From positions 26,858-90,857 of the forward strand of contig CAIXIJ010000019.1 of NCBI GenBank assembly GCA_903919455.1: a DNA stretch of 64,000 bases, given 5' to 3'. Within the stretch, counting starts at the first letter, position 1. Every line of letters begins with the position of its first letter. Made by a program: the position numbers and the translations under genes. Shown one piece after another: positions 17,915-25,518 of this stretch. Below the pieces are notes generated by a model. The model did no database searches and had not been told where the DNA came from. It saw only the letters and a program-made list of their open reading frames with translations. Source of the stretch: an uncultured Acidimicrobiaceae bacterium (GTDB lineage Bacteria; Actinomycetota; Acidimicrobiia; Acidimicrobiales; Ilumatobacteraceae).

Positions 17915-18703
17915 TTAATGGTTGAGGTTTCCGGATCGGAAGCCTTCGAGATCCAGCGTGACATAGCGGTAGCCCTGCGCTTGGATGGCCTGCACCACTG
18001 CCTCGCGTTGCACGAGCACGGCCTGGAGGTCGTCGAGCGGCACCTCGAGCCGAGCCGTGTCGTCGTAGTGGCGAACTCGGAGCTGGCGGAATCCGAGGCG
18101 ACGCAACGCCGCCTCTGCCCGATCCAGTTGCGACAGCAACCCCACCGACACTTCGGTGCCGTACGGCACGCGACTGGCGAGGCATGCCATTGCTGGCTTG
18201 TCCCACGTGCGCAGGCCCATCCGCTCGGATTCGCGTCGGATGTCGGCCTTCGTGAAGCCGGCCGTCACGAGCGGAAAGGAGGCGCCCGCATCAGCCGCGG
18301 CCTTCTGGCCGGGGCGATGCTCACCAAGGTCGTCGAGGTTGACGCCCAGCACCACCGTGGCACCTTCAGCCGCGGCGATCGGAGCCACCACATCCATCAA
18401 TTCGGCCTTGCAGTGAAAGCAGCGATCGCTGTCGTTCAGCCGGTAAGCGGCCCGTTCCATCTCGTGGGTGATCACCGGTGTCCAGCGCAAACCCCACTCC
18501 GCAGCCAACGCACGACAATCGGCTTCTTCATCACCGGCCAGCGAGGGCGACACTGCAGTGACGGCATGAGCATTGGCACCGAGCACACGATGCGCCATTG
18601 CCGCGAGGAACGCACTGTCCGCTCCGCCGCTGAAAGCCACCACCACGCGCCCCAGGTTGCGCAGTTCGCTCTCGAGCGCCTCGAGTTGGATGTTCGACGT
18701 CAC
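17915..18703 (-). CDS. larE: ATP-dependent sacrificial sulfur transferase LarE
   Basis: A 262-aa PP-loop protein: AFSGGADSAFLAAMA is the ATP site, DRCFHCKAELMD and ATVVLGVNLDDLGEHRPG are LarE blocks, and KPAMACLASRVPYG contains the cysteine expected to donate sulfur to the nickel-pincer cofactor precursor. I start it at GTG 18703, because TAGCCT ends 7 nt before it, although the frame extends to 18730. LarA, LarB and LarC are absent from the window, so a role in lactate racemisation is not shown here. Confidence 0.88.
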   Translation of the reverse strand: MTSNIQLEALESELRNLGRVVVAFSGGADSAFLAAMAHRVLGANAHAVTAVSPSLAGDEEADCRALAAEWGLRWTPVITHEMERAAYRLNDSDRCFHCKAELMDVVAPIAAAEGATVVLGVNLDDLGEHRPGQKAAADAGASFPLVTAGFTKADIRRESERMGLRTWDKPAMACLASRVPYGTEVSVGLLSQLDRAEAALRRLGFRQLRVRHYDDTARLEVPLDDLQAVLVQREAVVQAIQAQGYRYVTLDLEGFRSGNLNH

Positions 18704-18710
18704 CCGCAGG

Positions 18711-18716
18711 AGGCTA
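18711..18716 (-). promoter_or_regulatory. Leaderless -10 element of larE
   Basis: TAGCCT on the minus strand, 7 nt before GTG 18703. It decides the start codon. Confidence 0.45.
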
Positions 18717-18756
18717 CCGAGCGCGTCCACACTCGGCAGGACGACAACGTGGCACG

Positions 18757-19752
18757 ATGGGTTGCATGGATCAGGCCAAGCCGTTGGAAGGACCCCGCGT
18801 CCTCATCGTCGAGGACGATGCGGTGCAGGCGTTCCTCATTCGCGAGGCGCTCATCGGAAGCGCCTTCTCCGATGTCCAGATCGTCGGCACGGCCGCAGCG
18901 GCCAGCGACATGCTCACCAGGTGGACGCCCGATCTGTTGATTCTCGACCTTGGGCTGCCCGACGGCGACGGCCTCGACATGCTGAACATCATCGGCGTGG
19001 GTGGCGAACTGGGTATTCCCGTGCTCGTGGTCACCGCTGAGGCCGACCCGGAGCGTCGCGTACGAGCGTTGGAGCTCGGCGCCACCGACCTGGTGACCAA
19101 GCCGTTCAACCTCTTGGAACTCGGCGTGCGCGCCACTCGCGTGCTGCACACGCACACCCACCTGCGAGCGGCCGACGTGCTGGCACGCAGCCTTGCTCAG
19201 GAGCTTTCCGAACTCACCGAAGAACTCGAACTGAATCACTCGATGGCTGTAGAGGTGCTGCTGTCCGCGCTGTCCCTGCGCTCACCGCAATTGGGTGCCC
19301 GCGCCCGGCGAGTGGGCAGGTCGGTGCACCAACTCGCGGTCGCCGTGCGACTCGACGACGTGGCTGCACACCTTGGTCAGGCTGCCGCCTGTCACGAGGT
19401 TGGCGCCCTCACGCTGTCCGATGCCGATGTGGCGGCACTGGTCGCCGACGACCCGATCGCTGGCGAACGGTGCGCGATTGCAGGGTCGATGATCCTCGCT
19501 GATCGCCACATCCTGGCTGCAGCCGCTGCACAGTTCCGAGCGCCGGCCGACAGCTTCGAGCGTCAGGTCCAGCGGCTCGCAGCACAGATGACGGCGGTGT
19601 GCCACCGATTCCATGTGGCCGCCCACGGATCCACCTTCGATATCACCGCTGGCGTGGCCGCCCTCCGCCAGCCCACACCGGACGGCCTTGATGCTGATCT
19701 GGTGGAAGCGTTCGTCGAGGTGTGTGTGCCAGCCACCCTCCCGCTCGACTGA
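18757..19752 (+). CDS. Response regulator with a degenerate HD-GYP-like output domain
   Basis: A 331-aa protein. Residues 13-130 are a receiver domain: VLIVEDDAV, phosphoacceptor Asp in LLILDLGLPDGDG, Thr in VVTAEAD and Lys in VTKPFN. A helix rich in Leu/Glu follows (QELSELTEELEL). The remainder resembles an HD-GYP domain in spacing (VEVLLSALSLRSPQLGARAR, later AAACHEVGALTLSD), but HD is HE, and the GYP motif and following ligands are missing. It is probably not an active c-di-GMP phosphodiesterase. No kinase gene adjoins it. ATG 18766 is an alternative start. Confidence 0.8.
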   Translation: MGCMDQAKPLEGPRVLIVEDDAVQAFLIREALIGSAFSDVQIVGTAAAASDMLTRWTPDLLILDLGLPDGDGLDMLNIIGVGGELGIPVLVVTAEADPERRVRALELGATDLVTKPFNLLELGVRATRVLHTHTHLRAADVLARSLAQELSELTEELELNHSMAVEVLLSALSLRSPQLGARARRVGRSVHQLAVAVRLDDVAAHLGQAAACHEVGALTLSDADVAALVADDPIAGERCAIAGSMILADRHILAAAAAQFRAPADSFERQVQRLAAQMTAVCHRFHVAAHGSTFDITAGVAALRQPTPDGLDADLVEAFVEVCVPATLPLD

Positions 19753-19797
19753 CGCGCTGCCTGCTGAGCGCCCGCTCACTGACGACCAACTTGACTG

Positions 19798-19818
19798 AGT
19801 GTTGATGCAAACAACACT
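19798..19818. promoter_or_regulatory. Inverted repeat overlapping a promoter-like -35, upstream of the XRE gene
   Basis: AGTGTTG-ATGCAAA-CAACACT is a perfect 7-bp dyad. TTGACT at 19791-19796 is a good -35 whose spacer contains the dyad. An HTH gene follows at 19913, so autoregulation is plausible. It could also serve as an operator for an upstream second promoter. Confidence 0.4.
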
Positions 19819-19900
19819 AAAAGCGTCACTACGTACCAGGTGAAGGCTCGTATCCGACGATTTCTTCACTCTGTGTCTTCCCAAAAGCCACTCGGAGGAC

Positions 19901-19906
19901 TACAGT
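19901..19906 (+). promoter_or_regulatory. Leaderless -10 element of the XRE-family gene
   Basis: TACAGT ends 6 nt before GTG 19913. Confidence 0.4.
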
Positions 19907-19912
19907 GAGGAC

Positions 19913-20410
19913 GTGGAAACGACACAGACTCGCACCATTGGTAGACAGATCGCCGACGCTCGCCAGCAACGGTCATGGACTCAGCGCCAACTCGGTGAAC
20001 ACATCGGCATCGGCGCATCGCTCGTTGCCAAGTGGGAGCAGGGGTCGCGAGTGCCCCCCTACGAATGGGTGGTCGAACTCGACCGCGTGCTCGGCACCGA
20101 CATGTCATCGACCACCGGCCCAACACCTCGTCGGCGAGGCCCTCGCCCGGCGGTGGCCCGAGGCGCCAACGCACGTGCCATTCCCGCTGCGGTCAACTCC
20201 CAGCCGGTGCTCGTGGAGATCAGCGACGACGGCGTAAAGGTGTTCCAGGGCGACCAGGAACTCAGCATCGTCATCGTCGACCTACGTGAGTTCATGCAGG
20301 CTTCGGCCAGCGAGCGGGTCAAGCGCACCAGCGAATTGCTGCTCCGCACGCTCGAGCTTCCTCGCCCGATGGCCGATCGGGTCGTGCGTCGCATCGCCGA
20401 CCTCGCCTGA
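19913..20410 (+). CDS. XRE-family (Cro/CI-type HTH) DNA-binding protein
   Basis: A 165-aa protein. Residues 6-62 form the helix-turn-helix: IGRQIADARQQRSWTQRQLG, then IGIGASLVAKWEQGSRVPPY and VVELDRVLGTD. The second half (VLVEISDDGVKVFQGDQEL) is an uncharacterised small beta/alpha region, perhaps for dimerisation or ligand sensing. GTG 19913 has a TACAGT 6 nt upstream; GGAGG at 19894-19898 would better suit an out-of-frame GTG, so the start is moderately sure. Its target may be the dyad at 19798. Confidence 0.82.
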   Translation: METTQTRTIGRQIADARQQRSWTQRQLGEHIGIGASLVAKWEQGSRVPPYEWVVELDRVLGTDMSSTTGPTPRRRGPRPAVARGANARAIPAAVNSQPVLVEISDDGVKVFQGDQELSIVIVDLREFMQASASERVKRTSELLLRTLELPRPMADRVVRRIADLA

Positions 20411-20426
20411 GATCTGCCGATGCCGG

Positions 20427-20432
20427 TAGCGT
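20427..20432 (+). promoter_or_regulatory. Leaderless -10 element of the glutaredoxin-like gene
   Basis: TAGCGT ends 8 nt before ATG 20441. It favours this start over the ATG at 20420. Confidence 0.45.
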
Positions 20433-20440
20433 CGGCCTTC

Positions 20441-20695
20441 ATGACCGACGCCTCCCCCACCATCACTGTGTACTGGCGGCACGGTTGCCCCTTCTGCAGT
20501 TCGCTGCACCGCAGCATGGTGAACGCAGAGATGACGTTCGACATGCGCAACATCTGGGAGGACCCCGATGCGGCGGCGTTCGTGCGCTCGGTTGCTCGCG
20601 GGAACGAAACCGTGCCTACGGTCACCGTCGGCGACGTTTCATTCGTGAACCCCAGCCTCGACGAACTCCAGCGGGCCCTCGCGTCGCAGCGCTGA
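20441..20695 (+). CDS. Glutaredoxin/mycoredoxin-like protein
   Basis: An 84-aa thioredoxin-fold protein: ITVYWRHGCPFCSSLHR has the CPFC active site, NIWEDPDAAAFVRSVARGNE the middle helix, and TVPTVTVGDVSFVNPS the cis-Pro (VPTV) and GSH/MSH-binding loop. Actinobacteria use mycothiol, and mycoredoxins have this length and layout, so reduction of mycothiol mixed disulfides is likely. The C-terminal helix includes LDELQRAL. Start ATG 20441 rather than 20420 on promoter position. Confidence 0.85.
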   Translation: MTDASPTITVYWRHGCPFCSSLHRSMVNAEMTFDMRNIWEDPDAAAFVRSVARGNETVPTVTVGDVSFVNPSLDELQRALASQR

Positions 20696-20701
20696 CCGCG
20701 C

Positions 20702-21262
20702 TTACCAGGGCCAGATGCTCAGCAGGTAGTAGCCACTGATCGAATCAGCGGGCACCACACCGTAGGACCGGGAATCGTGCGACTCGAGGCGATTGTCGCC
20801 GAGCAGGAACACCGAGCCGGCAGGCACCACCTCGGGGCCCCAGAAGTATCCACCCATCTGGTCATGGTTGGCGTACGACTCGTCCACGGCTACGCCGTTC
20901 CGGACGAGTACACCATCCTCGATGCCGATGCTGTCGCCGCCGACAGCAACCACCCGCTTCACCACCGACTGCCCCGTATCGGGGGCAATGGCCACCACGA
21001 TGTCGCCGACGGACGGCGAGTGGAAGTGAGCGGAGATCTTCTCCACCACGAGGGCATCACCGTCGTGGAGAGTGGGCTCCATGCTGATGCCATGCGTGAT
21101 CATCGGTTCGGCCACGAAGAGCCGCACCACGACGAACAGCAGGATCAGCGCGAGCCCGACGAACAACAGTCGCGACGAGCGCGGCGCAGCCGCCTCTGGA
21201 ACGGCAGCGACCGAACCCTCGAGGGATTCGGTCACTGCATCGTCCAGGAGACGGTTGGTCAA
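20702..21262 (-). CDS. lepB: Signal peptidase I
   Basis: A 186-aa type I signal peptidase with one N-terminal membrane helix (LLFVGLALILLFVVVRLFV). The catalytic Ser lies in HGISMEPTLHDGD, the Lys in VVKRVVAVGGDSI, and the box E motif reads GDNRLESHDSRSYG. It cleaves exported preproteins outside the membrane. TTG 21262 overlaps the previous gene's stop (TTGA); GTG 21235 is the alternative. It ends the set headed by the Tat-exported oxidase, but it cannot be that protein's only partner. It is convergent with the glutaredoxin-like gene, 6 nt away. Confidence 0.9.
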   Translation of the reverse strand: MTNRLLDDAVTESLEGSVAAVPEAAAPRSSRLLFVGLALILLFVVVRLFVAEPMITHGISMEPTLHDGDALVVEKISAHFHSPSVGDIVVAIAPDTGQSVVKRVVAVGGDSIGIEDGVLVRNGVAVDESYANHDQMGGYFWGPEVVPAGSVFLLGDNRLESHDSRSYGVVPADSISGYYLLSIWPW

Positions 21263-21840
21263 CGGAAGGTTCCGTTGGTGCTCAGTGCCCAGATGGCGAA
21301 CACGACGAACGCGATGCCAGTGAACATGAGGTGGGTGGAGGTACGTGACTTCCACTTTGCAGGCAGGAGCGTGAGCAGCAACACCACGAGGCCGAGTTCG
21401 AGCAAGAGGGAGAACATGTCGAACGCACCCACGCCTTCCGGTGTTGCCGGCAACCACGAACGACCCGGAGCCCGGGGTGCGTGGTGTGCCGTCGTGACCG
21501 GCTGACCGGGCAACGCATGCAGGCGACTGGCGACGTACACCGCCACCACCAGCACGTTGCTCCAGATACCGAACAGCAGCACGTTCAGGGAAGTCCGCTT
21601 GAAGAACAGCACCCCGCCGAGAGCGAACTGCGCAACCGTGATGACCGCGAAGAACGCACCCGATGCCTGCCACCAGTTCCAGTGGGTTCGGATGGAGATG
21701 AGGTGTGCGATGCCCGCAGCAACCGCCATCAGAATGGCGACGTCCACGGCGAGCGAGCGTGTTGCCGACGAATCGCCGGCGACAGCTGTCGCATTCCCGG
21801 CCCGCCCGGGGAATGCGACAGCAGTCAGCTCAGAGGACAT
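21259..21840 (-). CDS. Four-helix membrane protein of unknown function
   Basis: A 193-aa protein with four hydrophobic segments (about residues 31-52, 58-80, 84-105 and 142-162) and a weaker one near 170-188. The first 20 residues, with AVAFPGRAGNATAV, are encoded by an inverted repeat. ATG 21840 overlaps the oxidase stop by 11 nt and its own stop overlaps the signal peptidase start, so all are coupled. No family is recognised. It may be a membrane partner of the oxidase. Confidence 0.72.
   Translation of the reverse strand: MSSELTAVAFPGRAGNATAVAGDSSATRSLAVDVAILMAVAAGIAHLISIRTHWNWWQASGAFFAVITVAQFALGGVLFFKRTSLNVLLFGIWSNVLVVAVYVASRLHALPGQPVTTAHHAPRAPGRSWLPATPEGVGAFDMFSLLLELGLVVLLLTLLPAKWKSRTSTHLMFTGIAFVVFAIWALSTNGTFR
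21785..21822. repeat. Perfect 14-bp inverted repeat at the start of the membrane protein gene
   Basis: GCTGTCGCATTCCC (21785-21798) and GGGAATGCGACAGC (21809-21822) with a 10-nt loop. In mRNA it forms a very stable hairpin 18 nt inside the coding region. It sits just after the oxidase stop, so it may limit downstream expression. Confidence 0.6.
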
Positions 21841-23428
21841 CGAACGTCTCGAGGGCCATGCTCTTCGCCATCGCTGCGGTCATCGGGTCGTCACCCGGAT
21901 GCATGGGCGACACGACTTCGAACTGCGTCATCATGTCGTGGTCCTCGTGCACCAGGTTGTGGCAGTGCACCATGTAGTAGCCGCATCCGTCGAACTTCAT
22001 CAGCAGTTCGATGGTCTCGTTCTCGCCGGTGTACACCACGTCCTTCGGGCCCATCTCATGGGCGAAGGCGGGCTTGCCGTTACGGCGCAGCACCTTGAAG
22101 TCCACCAGGTGAATGTGCAGCGGGTGGAACCACCCACCCGATTTGTTCACGATGGTCCACTTCTCGATGGTGCCCTCCACAGGGCGTGCCTCGGCGAACT
22201 TGAAACCGCTCTTGACGATGTGGTCCCAGGTGGTTCCGTTCACCGTCCACGCCCCTCCGGAGCGCTCGAGCCGCAGCGTGCGGCTTGCCACGGCCTGCGT
22301 CTCGACGAGGTTCATCACGTCGTTCTTCGTGCTCAGCACCGGCGGCACCGAGTTGTTCGTGGTGTCGAACACTTCGTCGGTCACCTCGAACGCCATCACC
22401 TTGTCGGTGTTGATGTAGTTCACGTTGTTGGTGGGGCTGGTGTTCTTCAACGACACACGGCTGCCTGCCGCCTGACCCTTGAAGACCTGAGCGAAGTCGA
22501 TCACGATCTCGTAGCGCTCGCCGCTGAGCTGACGGTGGCTGGAGATGGTCATCGGTGCCGGCATCAGGCCGCCATCGGTGGCGATCACCTGGTAGCTCGA
22601 GCCGTTGCTGAGCGAGAACTTGAACGAGCGGGAGATGGCGGCGGTGAGCAGACGGAAGCGGTACTTGCGACGCTTCACCTTCATCACCGGCCAGGGCTTG
22701 CCGTTCACCAGGATGACGTCACCCCAGTGACCCGACTGGTTGGCGAGCGAGAACAGCAGGCTGCCGTCGCTGTTGAACATTGCGTCACCAACGGTGAGCG
22801 CTACGTCGTACTCGCCCTTGGGCAGCGGCAGCGCACGCTCTTCCGGGTCGTACATGTGGTACTGACCAAGGAGGCCGTGGTAGGCGTTCTCGGCCGTGTG
22901 GTGCACGCCATGGTCGTGGTACCACAGGGTGCGAGCCTTCTGGAAGTTCGGGTAGTGGTAGTCCTTGTACTCGCCCGGACGGGTGATGTCGCTGGCGTAC
23001 CCGTCGTACTGGGGCAGCGAGGCCGAACCGTGCAGGTGCACCGACGTCCAGGGCTCGTAGCCGAGCGTGGGGTGTACAGCCGGCAGGTTGTTCTGGTGCC
23101 GCACGACCGCCTGGCGACCCTGGGTGACCTTGATGGTGGGGCCGGGCACAGAGCCGTTGTAGCCGAACACCATGGTCTGGAAGCCCGGGAGGATCTCGGC
23201 GTTCACTGCCTGCATCGACAGCTTGTAGTAGTCGGTGGTGGCGTCCTGCCGGTACGGCACGGCGACCGGAGCCTGGGTGAACGGCACGGTGAACGGAGCC
23301 GGCAACTTCGAGGTTGGCATCCGGGTCACGGCAGCGGCGCCCACGCCAGCCACTCGAGCGGCGGGCAAAGCCACCGCTGCGCCGGCGAACACGCCGGTCT
23401 TCAACAGGTCACGACGATTGAGGCTCAC
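21830..23428 (-). CDS. Tat-exported multicopper oxidase
   Basis: A 532-aa oxidase starting at GTG 23428 with GGAGG 8 nt upstream. SLNRRDLLKTGVFAGAAVAL is a clear twin-arginine signal, so it folds with copper before export. The copper motifs are HLHGSASLPQYDG, WYHDHGVHHT, HPLHIHL and VHCHNLVHEDHDMM. It is nearer to typical laccases in length than the oxidase at 2.2 kb and is related only in the motifs. The GTG start overlaps the stop of a 30-aa ORF (GTGA), and a membrane protein and signal peptidase follow. Possible substrates are Cu(I), Mn(II), Fe(II) or phenolics. Confidence 0.9.
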   Translation of the reverse strand: MSLNRRDLLKTGVFAGAAVALPAARVAGVGAAAVTRMPTSKLPAPFTVPFTQAPVAVPYRQDATTDYYKLSMQAVNAEILPGFQTMVFGYNGSVPGPTIKVTQGRQAVVRHQNNLPAVHPTLGYEPWTSVHLHGSASLPQYDGYASDITRPGEYKDYHYPNFQKARTLWYHDHGVHHTAENAYHGLLGQYHMYDPEERALPLPKGEYDVALTVGDAMFNSDGSLLFSLANQSGHWGDVILVNGKPWPVMKVKRRKYRFRLLTAAISRSFKFSLSNGSSYQVIATDGGLMPAPMTISSHRQLSGERYEIVIDFAQVFKGQAAGSRVSLKNTSPTNNVNYINTDKVMAFEVTDEVFDTTNNSVPPVLSTKNDVMNLVETQAVASRTLRLERSGGAWTVNGTTWDHIVKSGFKFAEARPVEGTIEKWTIVNKSGGWFHPLHIHLVDFKVLRRNGKPAFAHEMGPKDVVYTGENETIELLMKFDGCGYYMVHCHNLVHEDHDMMTQFEVVSPMHPGDDPMTAAMAKSMALETFDVL

Positions 23429-23517
23429 TTGGCCGCCTCCGCCATCACGATTTCGAACATGCCGTATGCGCCAACGCTGAGGCTGGCGCACACCGGGTCT
23501 CCCGTCCCGCTGTACAT
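23425..23517 (-). CDS. Short upstream ORF (30 aa) coupled to the Tat multicopper oxidase
   Basis: ATG 23517 is preceded by AAAGGAAA at good spacing, and the TGA overlaps the oxidase GTG by 4 nt. The peptide begins MYSGTGDPVCASLSV and ends MFEIVMAEAAK. It has one Cys and three Met. No family is recognised. It could be a tiny partner peptide, a leader that controls oxidase translation, or a chance ORF; ribosome site plus overlap favour translation. Confidence 0.5.
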   Translation of the reverse strand: MYSGTGDPVCASLSVGAYGMFEIVMAEAAK

Positions 23518-24103
23518 ATGAGTTTCCTTTTCCCGCTTGAAGTCCCGCCTTGGAACTCGATGTTGTACTCAACATCCAATTCAAGAAAATCACAATGAGA
23601 CATTTGGCCCGATAGGACCCCGGTCTCAGGTCTGCCGTTTTTCCCCAATGGTCGTAGGTCTATCTCACCCAGAGCGACACAAGAAACGCAGGACGCGGGA
23701 TCACCCTGGGAAGTCACCGAGTTGCAGCCGAATTCGTCAAGAACCAGCGTGTGGTACACGTACAAGAGACCTACAAGCAATAGGAGTCGGTCCATGGCAC
23801 TCAATCGAGCCGGTTGGGCCCACCACGAAGCGTCAAAATATGCACTGACCTGCATGTTTACAGCGAGTGAGGTCGCAGCGCCCAGAGTGGCATAAACAGG
23901 GGGGTCCTAGGACGACCCGACAGCGCCGCGATCTCACACCAAGCGGCCAACGACCGCCCGGCGAGGTCGAATAGTTCGATCGGCCTATCCGACCGACCTC
24001 GAGACGGCCGGAAGCAGTGAGGTGCCATCACTCACAGCGGTGAACGACAACGCCCCGCATGCGCCGAGCCACCGCGGCGTGAATGTGACCCCTGAGCTGG
24101 TGG
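23518..24103. other. Intergenic region of about 590 bp
   Basis: Apart from the dyad at 23559 and the oxidase leader, I see no gene. The reading frames here lack ribosome sites and recognisable protein families. No tRNA or terminator of good quality is visible. Confidence 0.5.
23559..23576. promoter_or_regulatory. Palindrome upstream of the 30-aa ORF and Tat oxidase
   Basis: GATGTTG-TACT-CAACATC is a perfect 7-bp dyad, 42-59 nt before ATG 23517. It is a candidate operator. Confidence 0.45.
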
Positions 24104-25228
24104 TTATCGCTGTGAAGCGCCGGGGAATGGCACATCCACCACGGTGGCCGTACGCGTGCCACCCGGCACCGCTACTTCCACCGTCGTGCCCAACGTCGTG
24201 TGTTCGATGGGCAGCATGCCCAGGCCCACATTGGTCTGCAGACGGGGCGACCACACGGCCGACGTGATGGACCCCACCACGTTGCCCCCTGCCGCCACAT
24301 CCCAACCGTCGCGGTTGTGCGGCACCGCATCGCCATCGATCATGAACCCGCTGAGCCGTCGAGTGAGGCCCGTGGCCCGCTGCTGCCGCAATGCGGCGAG
24401 ACCGATGGCCTCGATGTCGGCGTCGAGCGAGCAATACCTCTCGAGCCCGGCTTCGAGCGCCGTGTGCTCGCGGGTGACGTCGGTGCCGTAGGTCATCAAC
24501 CCGGCCTCGATCCGCTCGATGAGGTTGGGGCAACCCGGGCCGATGTCGTAGGCGGCACCGGCCGCCATGAGGTCGTCGTACAGCAGACCCCCAAGTTCGG
24601 CATCGTCGACGTAGATCTCGAATCCGCCCTGTGCGCTCCAGCCGCTACGGGCCACGAGCATCTCGTGGCCGCGATAGGCAACCGGTGCGAAGCGGAAGAA
24701 CTTGATGTCGCGCACCACGTCGCCGAGCACAGCTGCGGCGACGGTTTCGCTGTGCGGGCCCTGCACGGCCAGCGGCCACACGTCGGGCTCGCTGACGTTC
24801 ACGTCGAGGCCCAGCCCGCGGGCCAGCCCGCCGGCCCACAGCACGACATCGGAGTCGGAGACCGAAAACCAGAAGCGATCGTCGGCCACGCGCAACACCC
24901 CGGGGTCGTTGATCAGTCGGCCCTCATCGTCGAGCACTGGCGCATACCCGCAGCGGCCGACGGCGAAGGAACTGAGGTCGCGCACCGTCAGCAGTTGGGC
25001 CAAGCGTGCCGCATCGGGACCGACCACCTCCACCTGTCGCTCGCACGCCACGTCCCACACCTGTACCGCGCTACGGAGATGGTGATAGTCGGCCTCCACA
25101 CCCCGGATCTGGGTGGGCAGCAGCATGTGGTTGTAGACGGTGTAGGCGATGACACCGAAGTCCTCCACACGACTGGAAAACGGCGTGGAGCGAATCCGCT
25201 TGGTGATGGCGAGTGCGGGCGGGTTCAT
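24104..25228 (-). CDS. dmdA: DmdA-like aminomethyltransferase-fold demethylase (probable DMSP demethylase)
   Basis: A 374-aa GcvT-fold, folate-dependent protein. The blocks RIRSTPFSSRVEDFGV, AYTVYNHMLLP, EADYHHLRSAVQVWDVACER, GRLINDPGVLRVADDRFWFS, SDSDVVLWAGGLARG, VRDIKFFRF and VARSGWSAQGGFEIYV match the DMSP demethylase group more closely than the glycine cleavage T protein, by my memory of those families. DmdA moves a methyl from dimethylsulfoniopropionate to tetrahydrofolate, leaving methylmercaptopropionate. Start ATG 25228 has GGAGG upstream. It is divergent from an AcuI-type gene, a known partner arrangement. Related GcvT-like demethylases are the alternative. Confidence 0.72.
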   Translation of the reverse strand: MNPPALAITKRIRSTPFSSRVEDFGVIAYTVYNHMLLPTQIRGVEADYHHLRSAVQVWDVACERQVEVVGPDAARLAQLLTVRDLSSFAVGRCGYAPVLDDEGRLINDPGVLRVADDRFWFSVSDSDVVLWAGGLARGLGLDVNVSEPDVWPLAVQGPHSETVAAAVLGDVVRDIKFFRFAPVAYRGHEMLVARSGWSAQGGFEIYVDDAELGGLLYDDLMAAGAAYDIGPGCPNLIERIEAGLMTYGTDVTREHTALEAGLERYCSLDADIEAIGLAALRQQRATGLTRRLSGFMIDGDAVPHNRDGWDVAAGGNVVGSITSAVWSPRLQTNVGLGMLPIEHTTLGTTVEVAVPGGTRTATVVDVPFPGASQR

Positions 25229-25291
25229 GGTTCCTCCAGGGTCTGCCGCTGCCATTCTCATGCCTGAAAGTGCCCACGGAACACAACGACC

Positions 25292-25311
25292 TCGATCACG
25301 ATAGTGATCGA
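25292..25311. promoter_or_regulatory. Perfect palindrome in the dmdA-acuI intergenic region
   Basis: TCGATCAC-GATA-GTGATCGA is an 8-bp perfect dyad, 64-83 nt upstream of the dmdA-like start. It overlaps GATAGT, a -10-like sequence 10 nt before an ATG at 25316. A regulator of the divergent pair probably binds here. Confidence 0.55.
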
Positions 25312-25315
25312 AGAC

Positions 25316-25484
25316 ATGACCGATCACCACCCGCACCAGACCAGTTCATGGAAGTTCGACGCGCTCGGGTTGACCGGCGGCATCATGGTGGCTCACCGGG
25401 CACCACGGCCCTGCGCGATCAGAACAATCTGCCTGGCGGGCCACCGTCGAACAGATGGTGACCGACCTGAATCTGGCAGCCTGA
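25316..25484 (+). pseudogene. Possible frameshifted small gene between the palindrome and acuI
   Basis: From ATG 25316 the frame reads MTDHHPHQTSSWKFDALGL-TGGIMVAHR. One nucleotide later another frame gives SEQSAWRATVEQMVTDLNLA before a TGA at 25482. Each part looks protein-like, and a single base skip near 25400 would join them into about 55 aa. It may be a decayed gene, a sequencing error, or chance. Confidence 0.25.
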
Positions 25485-25518
25485 GACTGAATTCCGCATT
25501 CGTTCCGAGGAGACCCAC

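Noticed and set aside
23537..23848. A 103-codon plus-strand frame containing CGTRTRDLQ
   Set aside because: It lacks a ribosome site, and such sequences are commonly false predictions. No tRNA is seen there either.
24104..25228. Ordinary glycine cleavage T protein
   Set aside because: There are no gcvH or gcvP genes, and the DmdA-type blocks and divergent AcuI gene fit better, although a related demethylase remains possible.
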